Notes: generated by a model not told the origin, from the sequence alone. A stretch of DNA of 64,000 bases from Thermoleophilaceae bacterium (GCA_030447875.1 JAUJOA010000009.1:1-64000); one strand, 5' to 3'; positions 28,550-36,356 are shown, counted from the stretch's first letter. Made by a program: numbers and translations.

Positions 28550-29448
28550 GCGGTCCGCTGGACATTTGCGGCATCCGCCTTCGCGGGCCTGTCCTCAACG
28601 GGTCGGGGACCTTCGATGCGATCGCTGCCCGGAGGACGTTCGGCGACGCGCTGCTCGAGGACTTTCCGTTCGACGCCTTCGTCTCCAAGACCATCACGCT
28701 CGCGCCGCGGGAGGGGAATCCGCCTCCCCGGCTCTGGGAGGCCCCGGCGGGGATGATCAACTCGATCGGGCTGCCGAACAAGGGGCTCGAGGGGTTTGTG
28801 CGTCACGACCTTCCCGAGCTGCACGAGCTCCCCGTGCCGCTCGCCGTCTCGGTCATGGGCTTCAGCCGCGACGAGCTGGCCGCGCTGGTCGAGGAGGTCG
28901 GCGCGCGCGAGGAGGTGTCGCTGCTCGAGCTCAACGTGTCATGCCCGAACGTCGAGACCGGCCTCGTCATGGGGGCCGACCCAGCTGAGACCGGGCGGGC
29001 GGTCGAGCGCGTGCGGGCGCGGACCGAGAAGCCGCTGATCGTGAAGCTCACCCCGAACGCCACGGATCCGGCTTCCGTCGGCGCCGCGGCTGAGGCCGCC
29101 GGAGCGGATGCTCTGTCGCTCGTGAACACGCTGAAGGGGATGGCGCTCGACCCGGCCACCGGCCGTCCGTGGCTCGGCACCGGCGCGGGCGGCGTATCGG
29201 GCCCCGCGGTTCGGGCGATCGCGCTGGAGCAGGTTCGAGAGGTGTCCGCGCGAGTGTCGATTCCGGTCATCGGCATGGGCGGGATAGGCAGCGGTCGCGA
29301 CGCCGCCGACTTCCTGCTCGCTGGGGCGGACTGCATCGCCGTCGGCACGGAGAGCTTCCGCGATCCGGCCGCCGGCCGGCGGGTGTCCAGGGAGCTCACG
29401 ATGCTTTCGCGGAACGAGCGGGACTTTTCCCCGCTGCGCGCCGGCTGA
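28546..29448 (+). CDS. pyrD: Dihydroorotate dehydrogenase, class 1B catalytic subunit
   Basis: 300 residues from TTG 28546; the longer track ORF is out-of-frame pyrK sequence. NGSGTFDAIAARRTFGD near the start, the active-site loop LELNVSCPNVETGLVMG near residue 126 with the catalytic Cys, KLTPNATDP and IGMGGIGSGRDAADFLLAGA (FMN phosphate) are all present. Presence of pyrK fixes the NAD-dependent 1B type. pyrF, which usually follows in actinobacteria, is absent: the 167 bases to mihF hold no gene. Confidence 0.94.
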   Translation: MSGPLDICGIRLRGPVLNGSGTFDAIAARRTFGDALLEDFPFDAFVSKTITLAPREGNPPPRLWEAPAGMINSIGLPNKGLEGFVRHDLPELHELPVPLAVSVMGFSRDELAALVEEVGAREEVSLLELNVSCPNVETGLVMGADPAETGRAVERVRARTEKPLIVKLTPNATDPASVGAAAEAAGADALSLVNTLKGMALDPATGRPWLGTGAGGVSGPAVRAIALEQVREVSARVSIPVIGMGGIGSGRDAADFLLAGADCIAVGTESFRDPAAGRRVSRELTMLSRNERDFSPLRAG

Positions 29449-29601
29449 CTCTTTCAGACGGGCGCGAACAGAGGCCCAAAGTCCCTGCAAACGCACCCAA
29501 AACCATCAAGTAGCCCGAAGGTGGCTCACGCTGAGGTCGAGGTCCACCTCAATTAGGGCCGAAATTGGAGCTGGGCGGTCTTCCCATCCCAAATCCGTGT
29601 G

Positions 29602-29607
29602 TAGAAT
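29602..29607 (+). promoter_or_regulatory. -10 element for a leaderless mihF transcript
   Basis: GTAGAAT is an extended-type -10 with TAGAAT eight bases before the ATG. TTCCCA lies 15 bases upstream as a weak -35 candidate. The transcript would start at or next to the start codon. The rest of the 29449-29601 gap is AT-richer than its surroundings, with a small GAGGT/ACCTC hairpin and nothing else recognised. Confidence 0.5.
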
Positions 29608-29615
29608 CGCCGCCC

Positions 29616-29960
29616 ATGCCGCCCGCCGCCCAGTCGCCGCCGCGTGCCGCCGGAGTGGCCCCCGAGCGCTCGCTCACGCAGCGCATGGACGCCCTCAAGC
29701 GGGCGAACGACGTGCGGACCGCCCGAGCCAAGCTCAAGCGGGATCTGAAGGGCGGTCGCACGAATATCCACGGGCTCTTGCTCGACCCGCCGGAGTACCT
29801 CCTTACGGCCAAGGTGTTCGATCTCCTGCTTGCGGTCCCGAAGTACGGCCGCGTGAAGGTCAACCGCATTCTCACCCAGTGCCGTATCTCGCCGAGCAAG
29901 ACGATCGGCGGCCTCTCGCAGCGGCAGCGCAACGAGCTCGTGTCGTACCTGCGCCGATAG
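29616..29960 (+). CDS. mihF: Integration host factor, actinobacterial type
   Basis: 114 residues from ATG 29616, 17 codons inside the track ORF. The conserved block SLTQRMDALKRANDVRTARA, then LKRDLKGGRTNIHGLLLDPP and KVNRILTQCRISPSKTIGGL, is the helix-two-turn-helix-like DNA-binding protein found only in Actinobacteria, where it is an essential nucleoid protein. It is unrelated to proteobacterial IHF. The first 25 residues are Pro/Ala-rich. The classic mihF-gmk-rpoZ-coaBC order follows. Confidence 0.94.
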   Translation: MPPAAQSPPRAAGVAPERSLTQRMDALKRANDVRTARAKLKRDLKGGRTNIHGLLLDPPEYLLTAKVFDLLLAVPKYGRVKVNRILTQCRISPSKTIGGLSQRQRNELVSYLRR

Positions 29961-30532
29961 CGAACGTCCTCGTCATAACCGGCCCGTCGGGGGTCGGGAA
30001 GGGCACCCTGATCCGCGCGCTGCGCGAGCGCATGCCGGGATTGCAGCTCTCGGTCTCGGCGACCACGCGTGCTCCCCGTCCGGCAGAGGAGGACGGCCGC
30101 GACTATCACTTCCTCACGCCGGAGCAGTTCGAGGCCCGGCTCGGCGCCGGTGACTTCCTCGAGCACGCCACCTATGCGGGGAATCGCTACGGCACGCTCA
30201 AGTCGGAGCTCGACCGCGCGAGCGCCGGTGGGCTGGTTCTCGAGATCGAGCTGCAGGGCGCGCGCCAGGTCCGCGAACGGCTCCCCGACGCGCTGCAGGT
30301 CTTCATCGCGCCGCCGTCCCTGGACGCTCTGCGCGCGCGCCTCGTGGGCCGCGGAAGCGACTCGGCGGAGCAGGTCGAGGAGCGCCTGGCAACGGCCGAG
30401 GGTGAGCTGGCCGCCGCGCCGTCGGAGTTCGAGCACGTGGTGGTGAACGACCGCCTCGAAAGCGCGGTCGAGGAGCTCGTCGGGCTGGTCGCTAGGATCT
30501 GGGGTCGGCAACCCCGAGGAGCGCCTCAGTGA
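29957..30532 (+). CDS. gmk: Guanylate kinase with an apparent ATA start
   Basis: 191 residues. The P-loop is VLVITGPSGVGKGTLIRAL and the GMP-binding segment is SVSATTRAPRPAEEDGRDYH, with the lid/closing region downstream; it phosphorylates GMP to GDP. No ATG, GTG or TTG exists in frame near the family N-terminus (expected MANVLVITGPSGVG). The codon at that place is ATA, overlapping the mihF TAG stop as ATAG, the geometry of the ATGA overlaps elsewhere. Either ATA is used, or one base of an ATG/GTG is miscalled. The rpoZ start overlaps its stop. Confidence 0.9.
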   Translation: MANVLVITGPSGVGKGTLIRALRERMPGLQLSVSATTRAPRPAEEDGRDYHFLTPEQFEARLGAGDFLEHATYAGNRYGTLKSELDRASAGGLVLEIELQGARQVRERLPDALQVFIAPPSLDALRARLVGRGSDSAEQVEERLATAEGELAAAPSEFEHVVVNDRLESAVEELVGLVARIWGRQPRGAPQ

Positions 30533-30759
30533 TCAAGCCCCGCCTCGACACGCTGCTGGACCGTGTCGACTCCCATTACGCCGTCGTCCTCGTCGCCGCC
30601 AAGCGCGCGCGCCAGATCAACTCGTACTACCACAACCTCGGCGAGGGCACCTTCGACGAGTACCCGCCGCCGATGGTGGAGACGGGCTCGAAGAACTACC
30701 TGAAGATCGCCCTCGAGGAGATCGCCGCCGGCAAGATCAAGTACCGCTACCGCGGGTAG
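30529..30759 (+). CDS. rpoZ: RNA polymerase omega subunit
   Basis: 76 residues from GTG 30529 (GTGA overlap with gmk). IKPRLDTLLDRVDSHYAVVL and VAAKRARQINSYYHNLGEG match the conserved RpoZ core that wraps the beta-prime C-terminus and helps assemble polymerase. The C-terminal NYLKIALEEIAAGKIKYRY is typical of the actinobacterial form. Length is normal. Confidence 0.94.
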   Translation: MIKPRLDTLLDRVDSHYAVVLVAAKRARQINSYYHNLGEGTFDEYPPPMVETGSKNYLKIALEEIAAGKIKYRYRG

Positions 30760-30783
30760 CTGACACGAGGCCCCGCGGGCGCC

Positions 30784-32058
30784 ATGGCAAGGATCCTTCT
30801 CGGCGTCTCGGGCGGCATCTCCGCCTACAAGGCGGTCGAGCTCATTCGCCTGGCAACCAGGGCCGGTCACGCCGTGCGCGTCATTCAGACCGAGACGAGC
30901 CTGGAGTTCGTAGGTCGCGCAACCTTCGCCGGCGTGACGGGCGCCCCCGTTCTCGTCGGTGAGTTCGAGGCGGACCCGGCGCGCGGAGCGTTCCCCGGCG
31001 ATCCGGCGCCGGACCACGATCCGATCTCCCATCTCGAGCTCGTACGCCGCTGCGACGCCTACGCGATCGCCCCGGCCTCGGCCAACACGATCGCAAAGCT
31101 CGCCGGCGGCCTGGCGGACAACCTGCTCACCAGCGCCGCGCTCGCCTCGACCGCGCCGCTCGTGGTGGCGCCGGCCATGAACGACCGCATGTACGAGCAC
31201 CCGGCCACGCGAGCGAACCTGGCGACGCTGGCGGAGCGGGGGACACGGATCGTGCCGCCCGGCACCGGCGCGCTCGCCTCGAAGGGCGAGTGGGGCGTGG
31301 GCCGGCTCGCCGAGCCGAGCCAGGTGCTCGGCGCCGTCGAGGACGCCCTCTCCACCGCCGTCGACTACGCGCCTCGCTCGCTCGACGGCATGCGCGTGCT
31401 AGTCACCGCCGGCGGCACGCGCGAGCCGATCGACTCGGTCCGCTACGTCGGCAACCGGTCCTCCGGGCGAATGGGGCTCGCGCTCGCCGATGAGGCGGCT
31501 CGGCGCGGCGCCGATGTCACCGTCCTAGCGGCGAACGTCTCGCTCCCTCGCGCCGAGGCCATCCGCTATGTCGAGGTCGAGACGGCGGCTGAGCTGGCGG
31601 CCGCCACGCGCGCGGAGTTCAGAGCGGCCGACGTCCTCCTGATGGCCGCGGCCGTGGCCGACTTTCGCCCGGTGGCGCCCGAGGCGGCCAAGATCCCCAA
31701 GACGGATCGCGACGGGCTCACCGTCGAGCTCGAGCGTACGAGCGACGTGCTGGCCGAGCTGGCCGCCGAGCGGTCGCCCGGGCAGACGCTCATCGGCTTC
31801 GCCGCCGAGCATGGCGAGGGTGCCGTCCCGCGGGCACGCGAGAAGCTTCAGCGCAAGCGGCTCGACGCGATCGTGGTCAACGACATCTCGCGCCCCGACA
31901 TCGGGTTCGATGCAGCGGACAACGAGGTGGCGATCGTGGGCCGCGACGGTGTCCAGCACGTGCCTCGCGGCGCGAAGGCGGAGGTGGCCGCGACCATCAT
32001 CGACGCCGTCGAGGCGCTTCGGGCGCCGGTGGCGCATGCCAAGCTCGAGGGAGCATGA
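30784..32058 (+). CDS. coaBC: Phosphopantothenoylcysteine decarboxylase / phosphopantothenate-cysteine ligase
   Basis: 424-residue bifunctional coenzyme A enzyme. The N-terminal flavoprotein CoaC half has SGGISAYKAVELIR, the APASANTIAKLAGGLADNLL FMN segment and PAMNDRMYEHPA. The CoaB half starts near residue 200 with VLVTAGGTREPIDSVRYVGN, followed by RSSGRMGLALADEAARRGA and AAVADFRP. Together they convert 4'-phosphopantothenate and cysteine to 4'-phosphopantetheine. metK and priA, which often follow in actinobacteria, are replaced here by a TPR gene. Confidence 0.95.
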   Translation: MARILLGVSGGISAYKAVELIRLATRAGHAVRVIQTETSLEFVGRATFAGVTGAPVLVGEFEADPARGAFPGDPAPDHDPISHLELVRRCDAYAIAPASANTIAKLAGGLADNLLTSAALASTAPLVVAPAMNDRMYEHPATRANLATLAERGTRIVPPGTGALASKGEWGVGRLAEPSQVLGAVEDALSTAVDYAPRSLDGMRVLVTAGGTREPIDSVRYVGNRSSGRMGLALADEAARRGADVTVLAANVSLPRAEAIRYVEVETAAELAAATRAEFRAADVLLMAAAVADFRPVAPEAAKIPKTDRDGLTVELERTSDVLAELAAERSPGQTLIGFAAEHGEGAVPRAREKLQRKRLDAIVVNDISRPDIGFDAADNEVAIVGRDGVQHVPRGAKAEVAATIIDAVEALRAPVAHAKLEGA

Positions 32059-32444
32059 CCGACGAGCCTCTCACCCCCGAGCAGCGCGGCGAGCACGTCT
32101 ACGACCTTTACACGCGCGGCAGTGCCCTGCTCGAGTCCGGCGACTTCTCGGCTGCCGCTATCCCGCTCGAGCGCGCACGCAGCTTCGAGCCCGAGAAGAC
32201 GTCGATCCGCGAGGCCCTGGGGCGTGCTTACTTTCGATCCGGGCGCTACGCGGACGCGCGCGAGGAGTTCGCGGCCGTCGTGGAGCGCGCGCCCGTCAAC
32301 GACTTCGCCCACTTCTGCCTGGGTCGGGCGCTCGAGAAGACCGGTCGACGGTCCGAGGCGCGGAGGCATCTGGCGCTGGCCGCCTGCCTGCGGCCCGACC
32401 GCGCCGACTATCGCCTCTACAGAGACCGGCTGTCGGCCGTCTAG
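32055..32444 (+). CDS. Tetratricopeptide repeat protein
   Basis: 129 residues, with ATGA overlap to coaBC. Two to three TPR units are visible: YDLYTRGSALLESGDFSAAA, LGRAYFRSGRYADAREEF and FCLGRALEKTGRRSEARRH, each with the small-Gly/Ala-Pro spacing of the fold. Such small proteins bind partners; no catalytic motif is present. The tight linkage to coaBC suggests coexpression, but the role is unknown. Confidence 0.8.
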   Translation: MTDEPLTPEQRGEHVYDLYTRGSALLESGDFSAAAIPLERARSFEPEKTSIREALGRAYFRSGRYADAREEFAAVVERAPVNDFAHFCLGRALEKTGRRSEARRHLALAACLRPDRADYRLYRDRLSAV

Positions 32445-32457
32445 AGGAGACGATCCG

Positions 32458-32862
32458 CTAGTTGGCCGACGGCGCGGCCGCGCGCGCCTCCGCCGCGTAG
32501 CGGCGCGCGATCACCGCGCCCTCGGCCACCAGGCCGAGCAGCCGGTCGACCGAGCGCTCGTCCACGGCTGCGACCGGGATATCGCCGTGAATCCACACGT
32601 CGCCGTTGCGCGCCACGCCGAAGCGAACGAGGCGTGTCTGGCGGTTCCAGTTGAGGAACAGCCAGGGATCGTGCAGCTCGTGATGGGTAGTGACGAAGGC
32701 CTGGGCCCGCAACATGCCCTCGGCCACGCGCAGGCCGACGTCCAGCGGAAAGCCCGCGGCCGCGTCGGGGTCAACCGTGATGCCCCACTGCGCGTCGTCG
32801 ACGCGGCGCGTGTCGCCCGGGAGAGCGGCGACATACGCATCGATCAGATCGACGGCTGACAT
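32458..32862 (-). CDS. YbjN-like / type III chaperone-fold protein
   Basis: 134 residues from ATG 32862, preferred because TACGCT lies seven bases upstream in the leaderless arrangement; the track's earlier start adds unsupported sequence. Segments VAEGMLRAQAFVTTHHELHD, WLFLNWNRQTRLVRFGVARN and GDIPVAAVDERSVDRLLGLV follow the alpha/beta pattern of YbjN and Tir-chaperone-like domains common in actinobacteria. Function is unknown. It is convergent with the TPR gene with 13 bases between. Confidence 0.65.
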   Translation of the reverse strand: MSAVDLIDAYVAALPGDTRRVDDAQWGITVDPDAAAGFPLDVGLRVAEGMLRAQAFVTTHHELHDPWLFLNWNRQTRLVRFGVARNGDVWIHGDIPVAAVDERSVDRLLGLVAEGAVIARRYAAEARAAAPSAN

Positions 32863-32958
32863 CGCATTCAGCGTACGCGGCGCGCACGGACCGGACCGAC
32901 CCCGGCCCGGGGGTAGGCAGAATGTCGCGACACAGCGGACGACGCCGCGAACACTCCG

Positions 32959-32979
32959 AACTGTCAACTGTCAACTGTC
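32959..32979 (+). repeat. Three tandem AACTGTC heptamers before dtd
   Basis: Three exact copies of AACTGTC end four bases before the dtd ATG at 32984. They match the CTGTCNA units of the carA-carB inverted repeat. No -10-like hexamer or Shine-Dalgarno sequence is otherwise visible, so the repeat occupies the place where the initiation signal should be. Confidence 0.8.
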
Positions 32980-32983
32980 ATCC

Positions 32984-33406
32984 ATGCGCGCTCTGATCCA
33001 GCGCGTCAGCGCCGCGTCGGTCGCCGTGGAGGGCGAGCTCGTCTCGAGAATCGGCCCCGGCCTGGTCGTTCTCCTCGGGGTGAGGCGCGGCGACACCGCC
33101 GAGGTGGCCGATCGAGTTGCCGGCAAGATTCGCGCGCTGCGGGTCTTCGACGACGCCGACGGGCGGATGAACCGCTCGGTCGCCGAGGTCGGCGGCGAGA
33201 TCCTGTGCGTGAGCCAGTTCACCCTCTACGGCATCGTTCGGCGCGGGAACCGGCCGAGCTACGGGGAAGCCGCCGGTCACGAGGAGGCCGAGCCGCTCTA
33301 CGAGCGCGTCCGCCAGGGCCTCGGCGCGGAGGGTGGCCGGTTCGGCGCTCGCATGACCGTGGCGCTCGAGAATGAGGGGCCCGTGTCCCTGCTGGTGGAG
33401 ATGTGA
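32984..33406 (+). CDS. dtd: D-aminoacyl-tRNA deacylase
   Basis: 140 residues from ATG 32984. MRALIQRVSAASVAVEGEL, the catalytic LCVSQFTLYGIVRRGNRPSY (SQxT motif) and the C-terminal FGARMTVALENEGPVSLLVE (a GPVT-like cross-subunit motif, here GPVS) are typical. It removes D-amino acids, and glycine from tRNA-Ala, mischarged on tRNA. The dimeric enzyme is cytosolic. The sulfotransferase start overlaps its stop. Confidence 0.92.
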   Translation: MRALIQRVSAASVAVEGELVSRIGPGLVVLLGVRRGDTAEVADRVAGKIRALRVFDDADGRMNRSVAEVGGEILCVSQFTLYGIVRRGNRPSYGEAAGHEEAEPLYERVRQGLGAEGGRFGARMTVALENEGPVSLLVEM

Positions 33407-34368
33407 GAAGGCCGCGGGTCGGCGATCTGCGCCGCGGCCTGCGCGACCGCGCGGCGGTGCTGCGCCGGGAGATGCCTGACCAGGAGCTCGAGCGGAAGCT
33501 CGTGTGGATCTTCGGCTCGCCTCGCAGCGGAAGCACGTGGCTCCTGCAGCTGCTCGGCGAGCAGCAGCGAGTCATTCCCATCAACGAGCCCCTGATCGGG
33601 GTCCATCTCGCGCCGTTCGCCCCGAACCTGATCGGCATGCGCGCGACCCACTTCTCTCCCCGGCAGGTCCTCTTCAACACCCTCCGGGGCGACACGCCCA
33701 ACTACTTCTTCTCCCACCGCTACGAGGACGCGTGGCGACCGCTCACCCGCCGGCTGATCCTCGGGAGGCTGCGCGCGGAGGTCGAGACGGAGGCCCGCCG
33801 GAGCCACGTGTCGGATCCGATCGTCGCCATCAAGGAGCCGAACGGCTCCCAGGCGGCGGACCTCATCCTGTCGCTCCTCCCTCGATCGCGGCTCCTCTTC
33901 CTCCTTCGCGACGGCCGCGACGTGGTCGACTCGGAGGTCGACGCGCTTCAACGCGGGTCCTGGGTGGAGCAGCTGAGCGGAGATCTCGGCGACCCCACAC
34001 GCGATCGGCTGGCGCTCATTCGACACCAAGCCCACACGTGGCTCTTTCGAACCGAGACGGTGCAGAGCGCCTATGAGCGGCACCGATCCGAGGATCGGCT
34101 CCTGCTGCGCTACGAGGACCTCCTGGGCGACACGGTCGAATCGATGAGAGCCCTGGCGCGGTGGCTCGGGCTCGCGACCGGGGAGGAAGAGCTGCAGGAG
34201 CTGTCGGCAAGGCATTCCTTCGAGGCTCTTCCGCCGGAGAGCAAGGGAAGTGGCAAGTTCACGCGCGCGGCGAGCCCGGGGCTCTGGAGAGAAAACATGA
34301 CGGCCGACGAACAGGCGGCGATGCAGGAGGTCATGGGCGAGAAGCTGAGCGAGCTCGGGTACTCGTAG
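33403..34368 (+). CDS. PAPS-dependent sulfotransferase family protein
   Basis: 321 residues from GTG 33403 (GTGA overlap with dtd); an internal ATG at 33472 just before QELERKLVWIF is a credible alternative. The 5'-phosphosulfate loop is VWIFGSPRSGSTWLLQLLGE near residue 30 and the 3'-phosphate motif is RLLFLLRDGRDVVDSEVDAL near 165. The family transfers sulfate from PAPS to sugars, peptides or lipids. The acceptor is unknown; the sugar-modifying locus on the same window is a possible client. The start of the rimP leader follows. Confidence 0.8.
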   Translation: MRRPRVGDLRRGLRDRAAVLRREMPDQELERKLVWIFGSPRSGSTWLLQLLGEQQRVIPINEPLIGVHLAPFAPNLIGMRATHFSPRQVLFNTLRGDTPNYFFSHRYEDAWRPLTRRLILGRLRAEVETEARRSHVSDPIVAIKEPNGSQAADLILSLLPRSRLLFLLRDGRDVVDSEVDALQRGSWVEQLSGDLGDPTRDRLALIRHQAHTWLFRTETVQSAYERHRSEDRLLLRYEDLLGDTVESMRALARWLGLATGEEELQELSARHSFEALPPESKGSGKFTRAASPGLWRENMTADEQAAMQEVMGEKLSELGYS

Positions 34369-34439
34369 CGAGCTCTCCGCGCCTCCCAGCCGAGCCGCCG
34401 CGGGCGGGTCGACCCCCGGCCGCCCCGCTTCACTGCGTC

Positions 34440-34445
34440 TATACT
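34440..34445 (+). promoter_or_regulatory. -10 element of the rimP-nusA-infB operon
   Basis: TATACT is one of the best -10 matches in the window. It predicts a start near 34452 and a leader of about 100 bases before rimP, containing the attenuator. No strong -35 hexamer is visible. Confidence 0.6.
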
Positions 34446-34491
34446 GGCTCTCGTTGGGACTTTCATCTGCGGCCCGTCGGGCGGCATCTGG

Positions 34492-34519
34492 AGGTGGGCT
34501 TCGCAGCCCACCTTTTTTT
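34492..34519 (+). terminator. Intrinsic attenuator in the rimP-nusA leader
   Basis: AGGTGGGCT (34492-34500), loop TCGC, AGCCCACCT (34505-34513) forms a perfect 9-bp hairpin directly followed by a run of seven T (34513-34519). It lies between the TATACT promoter and the rimP start, 34 bases before the ATG, so it must be conditionally read through. A smaller GCCC-GTC-GGGC hairpin just upstream could compete. NusA stimulates termination, so autoregulation of the operon is a natural reading. Confidence 0.85.
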
Positions 34520-34553
34520 CGGCCAAGCGGCCACCGTGAGGAGGTGCGGATCG

Positions 34554-34976
34554 ATGACGAGCAAGAGCCTTCAGACCGATATCGAGCGTCGGCTCGGGGC
34601 GGTCGAGCCCGACGTCGAGGTCATCCTTGCCGAGCGCGTGGCGGCCACGCGCGTGCGGCTCGTGATCGACCGCCCAGGCGGCGTCGACCTCGGCCTGTGC
34701 GAGCGGGTCACGAGCCACCTGCGCGACCTCCTGAACGAGGTAGGGCTCGAAGTGTCGTCGCCGGGACCCCAGCGGCCGCTCACGAAGCCCGACCACTTCC
34801 GCCGCTTCGTAGGCCGCCGAGCGCGCGTTCGGACGCGCGAGGCGCGCGACGGGCACAAGAGCTTTACCGGGGAGCTGGTCGGGGCGTCGGAGGACGAGGT
34901 GACGGTGGCGGCCGACTCGGGGGTGGTCGCCATCCCGTACTCGGAGATCAATCGAAGCAACCTCCTGGAGGGCTAA
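34554..34976 (+). CDS. rimP: Ribosome maturation factor RimP
   Basis: 140 residues from ATG 34554, preceded by GAGGAGGT, one of the strongest Shine-Dalgarno sequences here; the track start far upstream is rejected. VRLVIDRPGGVDLGLCERVT and the conserved LEVSSPGPQRPLTKPDHFRR motif of the N-terminal domain are clear, and a C-terminal SH3-like beta domain follows. It assists 30S assembly. The stop is 3 bases before nusA. Confidence 0.92.
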   Translation: MTSKSLQTDIERRLGAVEPDVEVILAERVAATRVRLVIDRPGGVDLGLCERVTSHLRDLLNEVGLEVSSPGPQRPLTKPDHFRRFVGRRARVRTREARDGHKSFTGELVGASEDEVTVAADSGVVAIPYSEINRSNLLEG

Positions 34977-34979
34977 GCC

Positions 34980-36356
34980 ATGTCTAGAGAGATCGTCGAG
35001 GCCGTCGGCGTCCTGGAGCGTGAGAAGGGAATCTCGTCCGACAAGCTGATGGAGGCTCTCGAGGACGCGCTGCTGTCGGCCTACAAGAAGACGCCGGGCG
35101 CCGCGAGGTACGCCCGGGTGGACATGGACCGCGAGACCGCCGACTTCCGCGTGTTCGAGCTTCTCGTGCCGCCGGACCTCGAGGAGCGGCTGCTGGCAGA
35201 GGTCGAGGTGGAGGAGCAGGAGGCCGTCGACCCTGAGACCGGCGAGCTGCGCGAGCCCGAGGAGCCCGAGATCGACCCGCAGGTGCTCGCGGAGCACAGC
35301 GATCAGATCGGGGAGCGCGACGCGACCCCGGAGAACTTCGGTCGAATCGCCGCGCAGACGGCAAAGCAGGTGATCCTTCAGCGCATCCGCGAGGCCGAGC
35401 GCGACATGACGTTCGCGGAGTACCAGGACCGCCTGGGCGAGCTGATCACCGGAATCATCCAGCAGTCGGACTCGCGCTACACGCTGGTGCAGTTGCGCGA
35501 GCGCGTCGAGGCGCTGCTCCCCAAGTCGGAGCAGGTGGACAACGAGCGCTACGACCATGGCGCGCGCGTCAAGGCCATCATCACCGACGTCTCGTCACAG
35601 ACGAAGGGCCCGAGCATCATCGTCTCGCGGCGCTCGCCGGAGCTGATCCGCAAGTTGTTCGAGCTGGAGGTCCCCGAGATCGCCGACGGCCTGGTCGAGA
35701 TCCAGAACGTCGCCCGCGAGCCGGGATACCGGTCGAAGATCGCGGTCATCTCGCACGCCGGCGGCGTGGACCCGGTCGGAGCCTGCGTCGGCCCGCGCGG
35801 GTCGAGGGTGCGCATGGTCGTCTCGGAGCTCCGGGGCGAGAAGATCGACATCATCCCGTTCAACGAAGAGCCGGCCCGCTTCGTCGCCAAAGCGCTCTCG
35901 CCCGCTCGCGTTCGCGAGGTGCTCGTGGACGACGAGGACATGCAGGCCACGGTCATCGTGCCCGACGATCAGCTCTCGCTGGCGATCGGCAAGGAGGGAC
36001 AGAACGCGCGCCTGGCCGCCCGCCTCACGGGCTGGCGCGTAGACATCCGCTCGGAGACCGAGTTCGCCGAGAGCGAGAGCGAGATGGGCTACGAGGAGGA
36101 GGAGGTCTCAGGACGCTGCTCGGCGATCATGTCCACCGGGAAGCGCTGTCCGAACGCGGCGGTGCAGGGCTCGCGCTACTGCGGACTCCCCGCTCATCAG
36201 GCGCTCGCCGACCAGGAGGGCGATCACGTCGAGCCCGCCCAACCGGCGGCCGATGCCGACGGCGCGGCCGCGGACTCGGTGGCCGCAGAGCCCGCCGGGG
36301 AGGCCGCCGTTCCCGACGGCGCCTCCACCGAGCCGCCCGACGGCCAGAGCTCGTAG
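34980..36356 (+). CDS. nusA: Transcription factor NusA with a C-terminal CCCH zinc-like tail
   Basis: 458 residues. The N-terminal polymerase-binding domain (residues 1-170) is interrupted by a Glu/Pro-rich acidic stretch; an S1 domain covers about 195-260 (GARVKAIITDVSSQTKGPSI), and two KH domains follow with AGGVDPVGACVGPRGSRVRM and LSLAIGKEGQNARLAARLTG. From residue 379 comes C-X9-C-X10-C-X4-H (GKRCPN, GSRYCGLPAH), a small zinc-binding-type module, then a low-complexity Ala/Asp/Glu tail. ylxR, which usually separates nusA and infB, is missing. NusA governs pausing, termination and antitermination and may control its own attenuator. Confidence 0.94.
   Translation: MSREIVEAVGVLEREKGISSDKLMEALEDALLSAYKKTPGAARYARVDMDRETADFRVFELLVPPDLEERLLAEVEVEEQEAVDPETGELREPEEPEIDPQVLAEHSDQIGERDATPENFGRIAAQTAKQVILQRIREAERDMTFAEYQDRLGELITGIIQQSDSRYTLVQLRERVEALLPKSEQVDNERYDHGARVKAIITDVSSQTKGPSIIVSRRSPELIRKLFELEVPEIADGLVEIQNVAREPGYRSKIAVISHAGGVDPVGACVGPRGSRVRMVVSELRGEKIDIIPFNEEPARFVAKALSPARVREVLVDDEDMQATVIVPDDQLSLAIGKEGQNARLAARLTGWRVDIRSETEFAESESEMGYEEEEVSGRCSAIMSTGKRCPNAAVQGSRYCGLPAHQALADQEGDHVEPAQPAADADGAAADSVAAEPAGEAAVPDGASTEPPDGQSS

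Noticed and set aside
34378-34438. -35 element for the rimP operon promoter
   Set aside because: GTCGACC is the nearest TTGAC-like sequence but is about 25 bases from the -10, too far.
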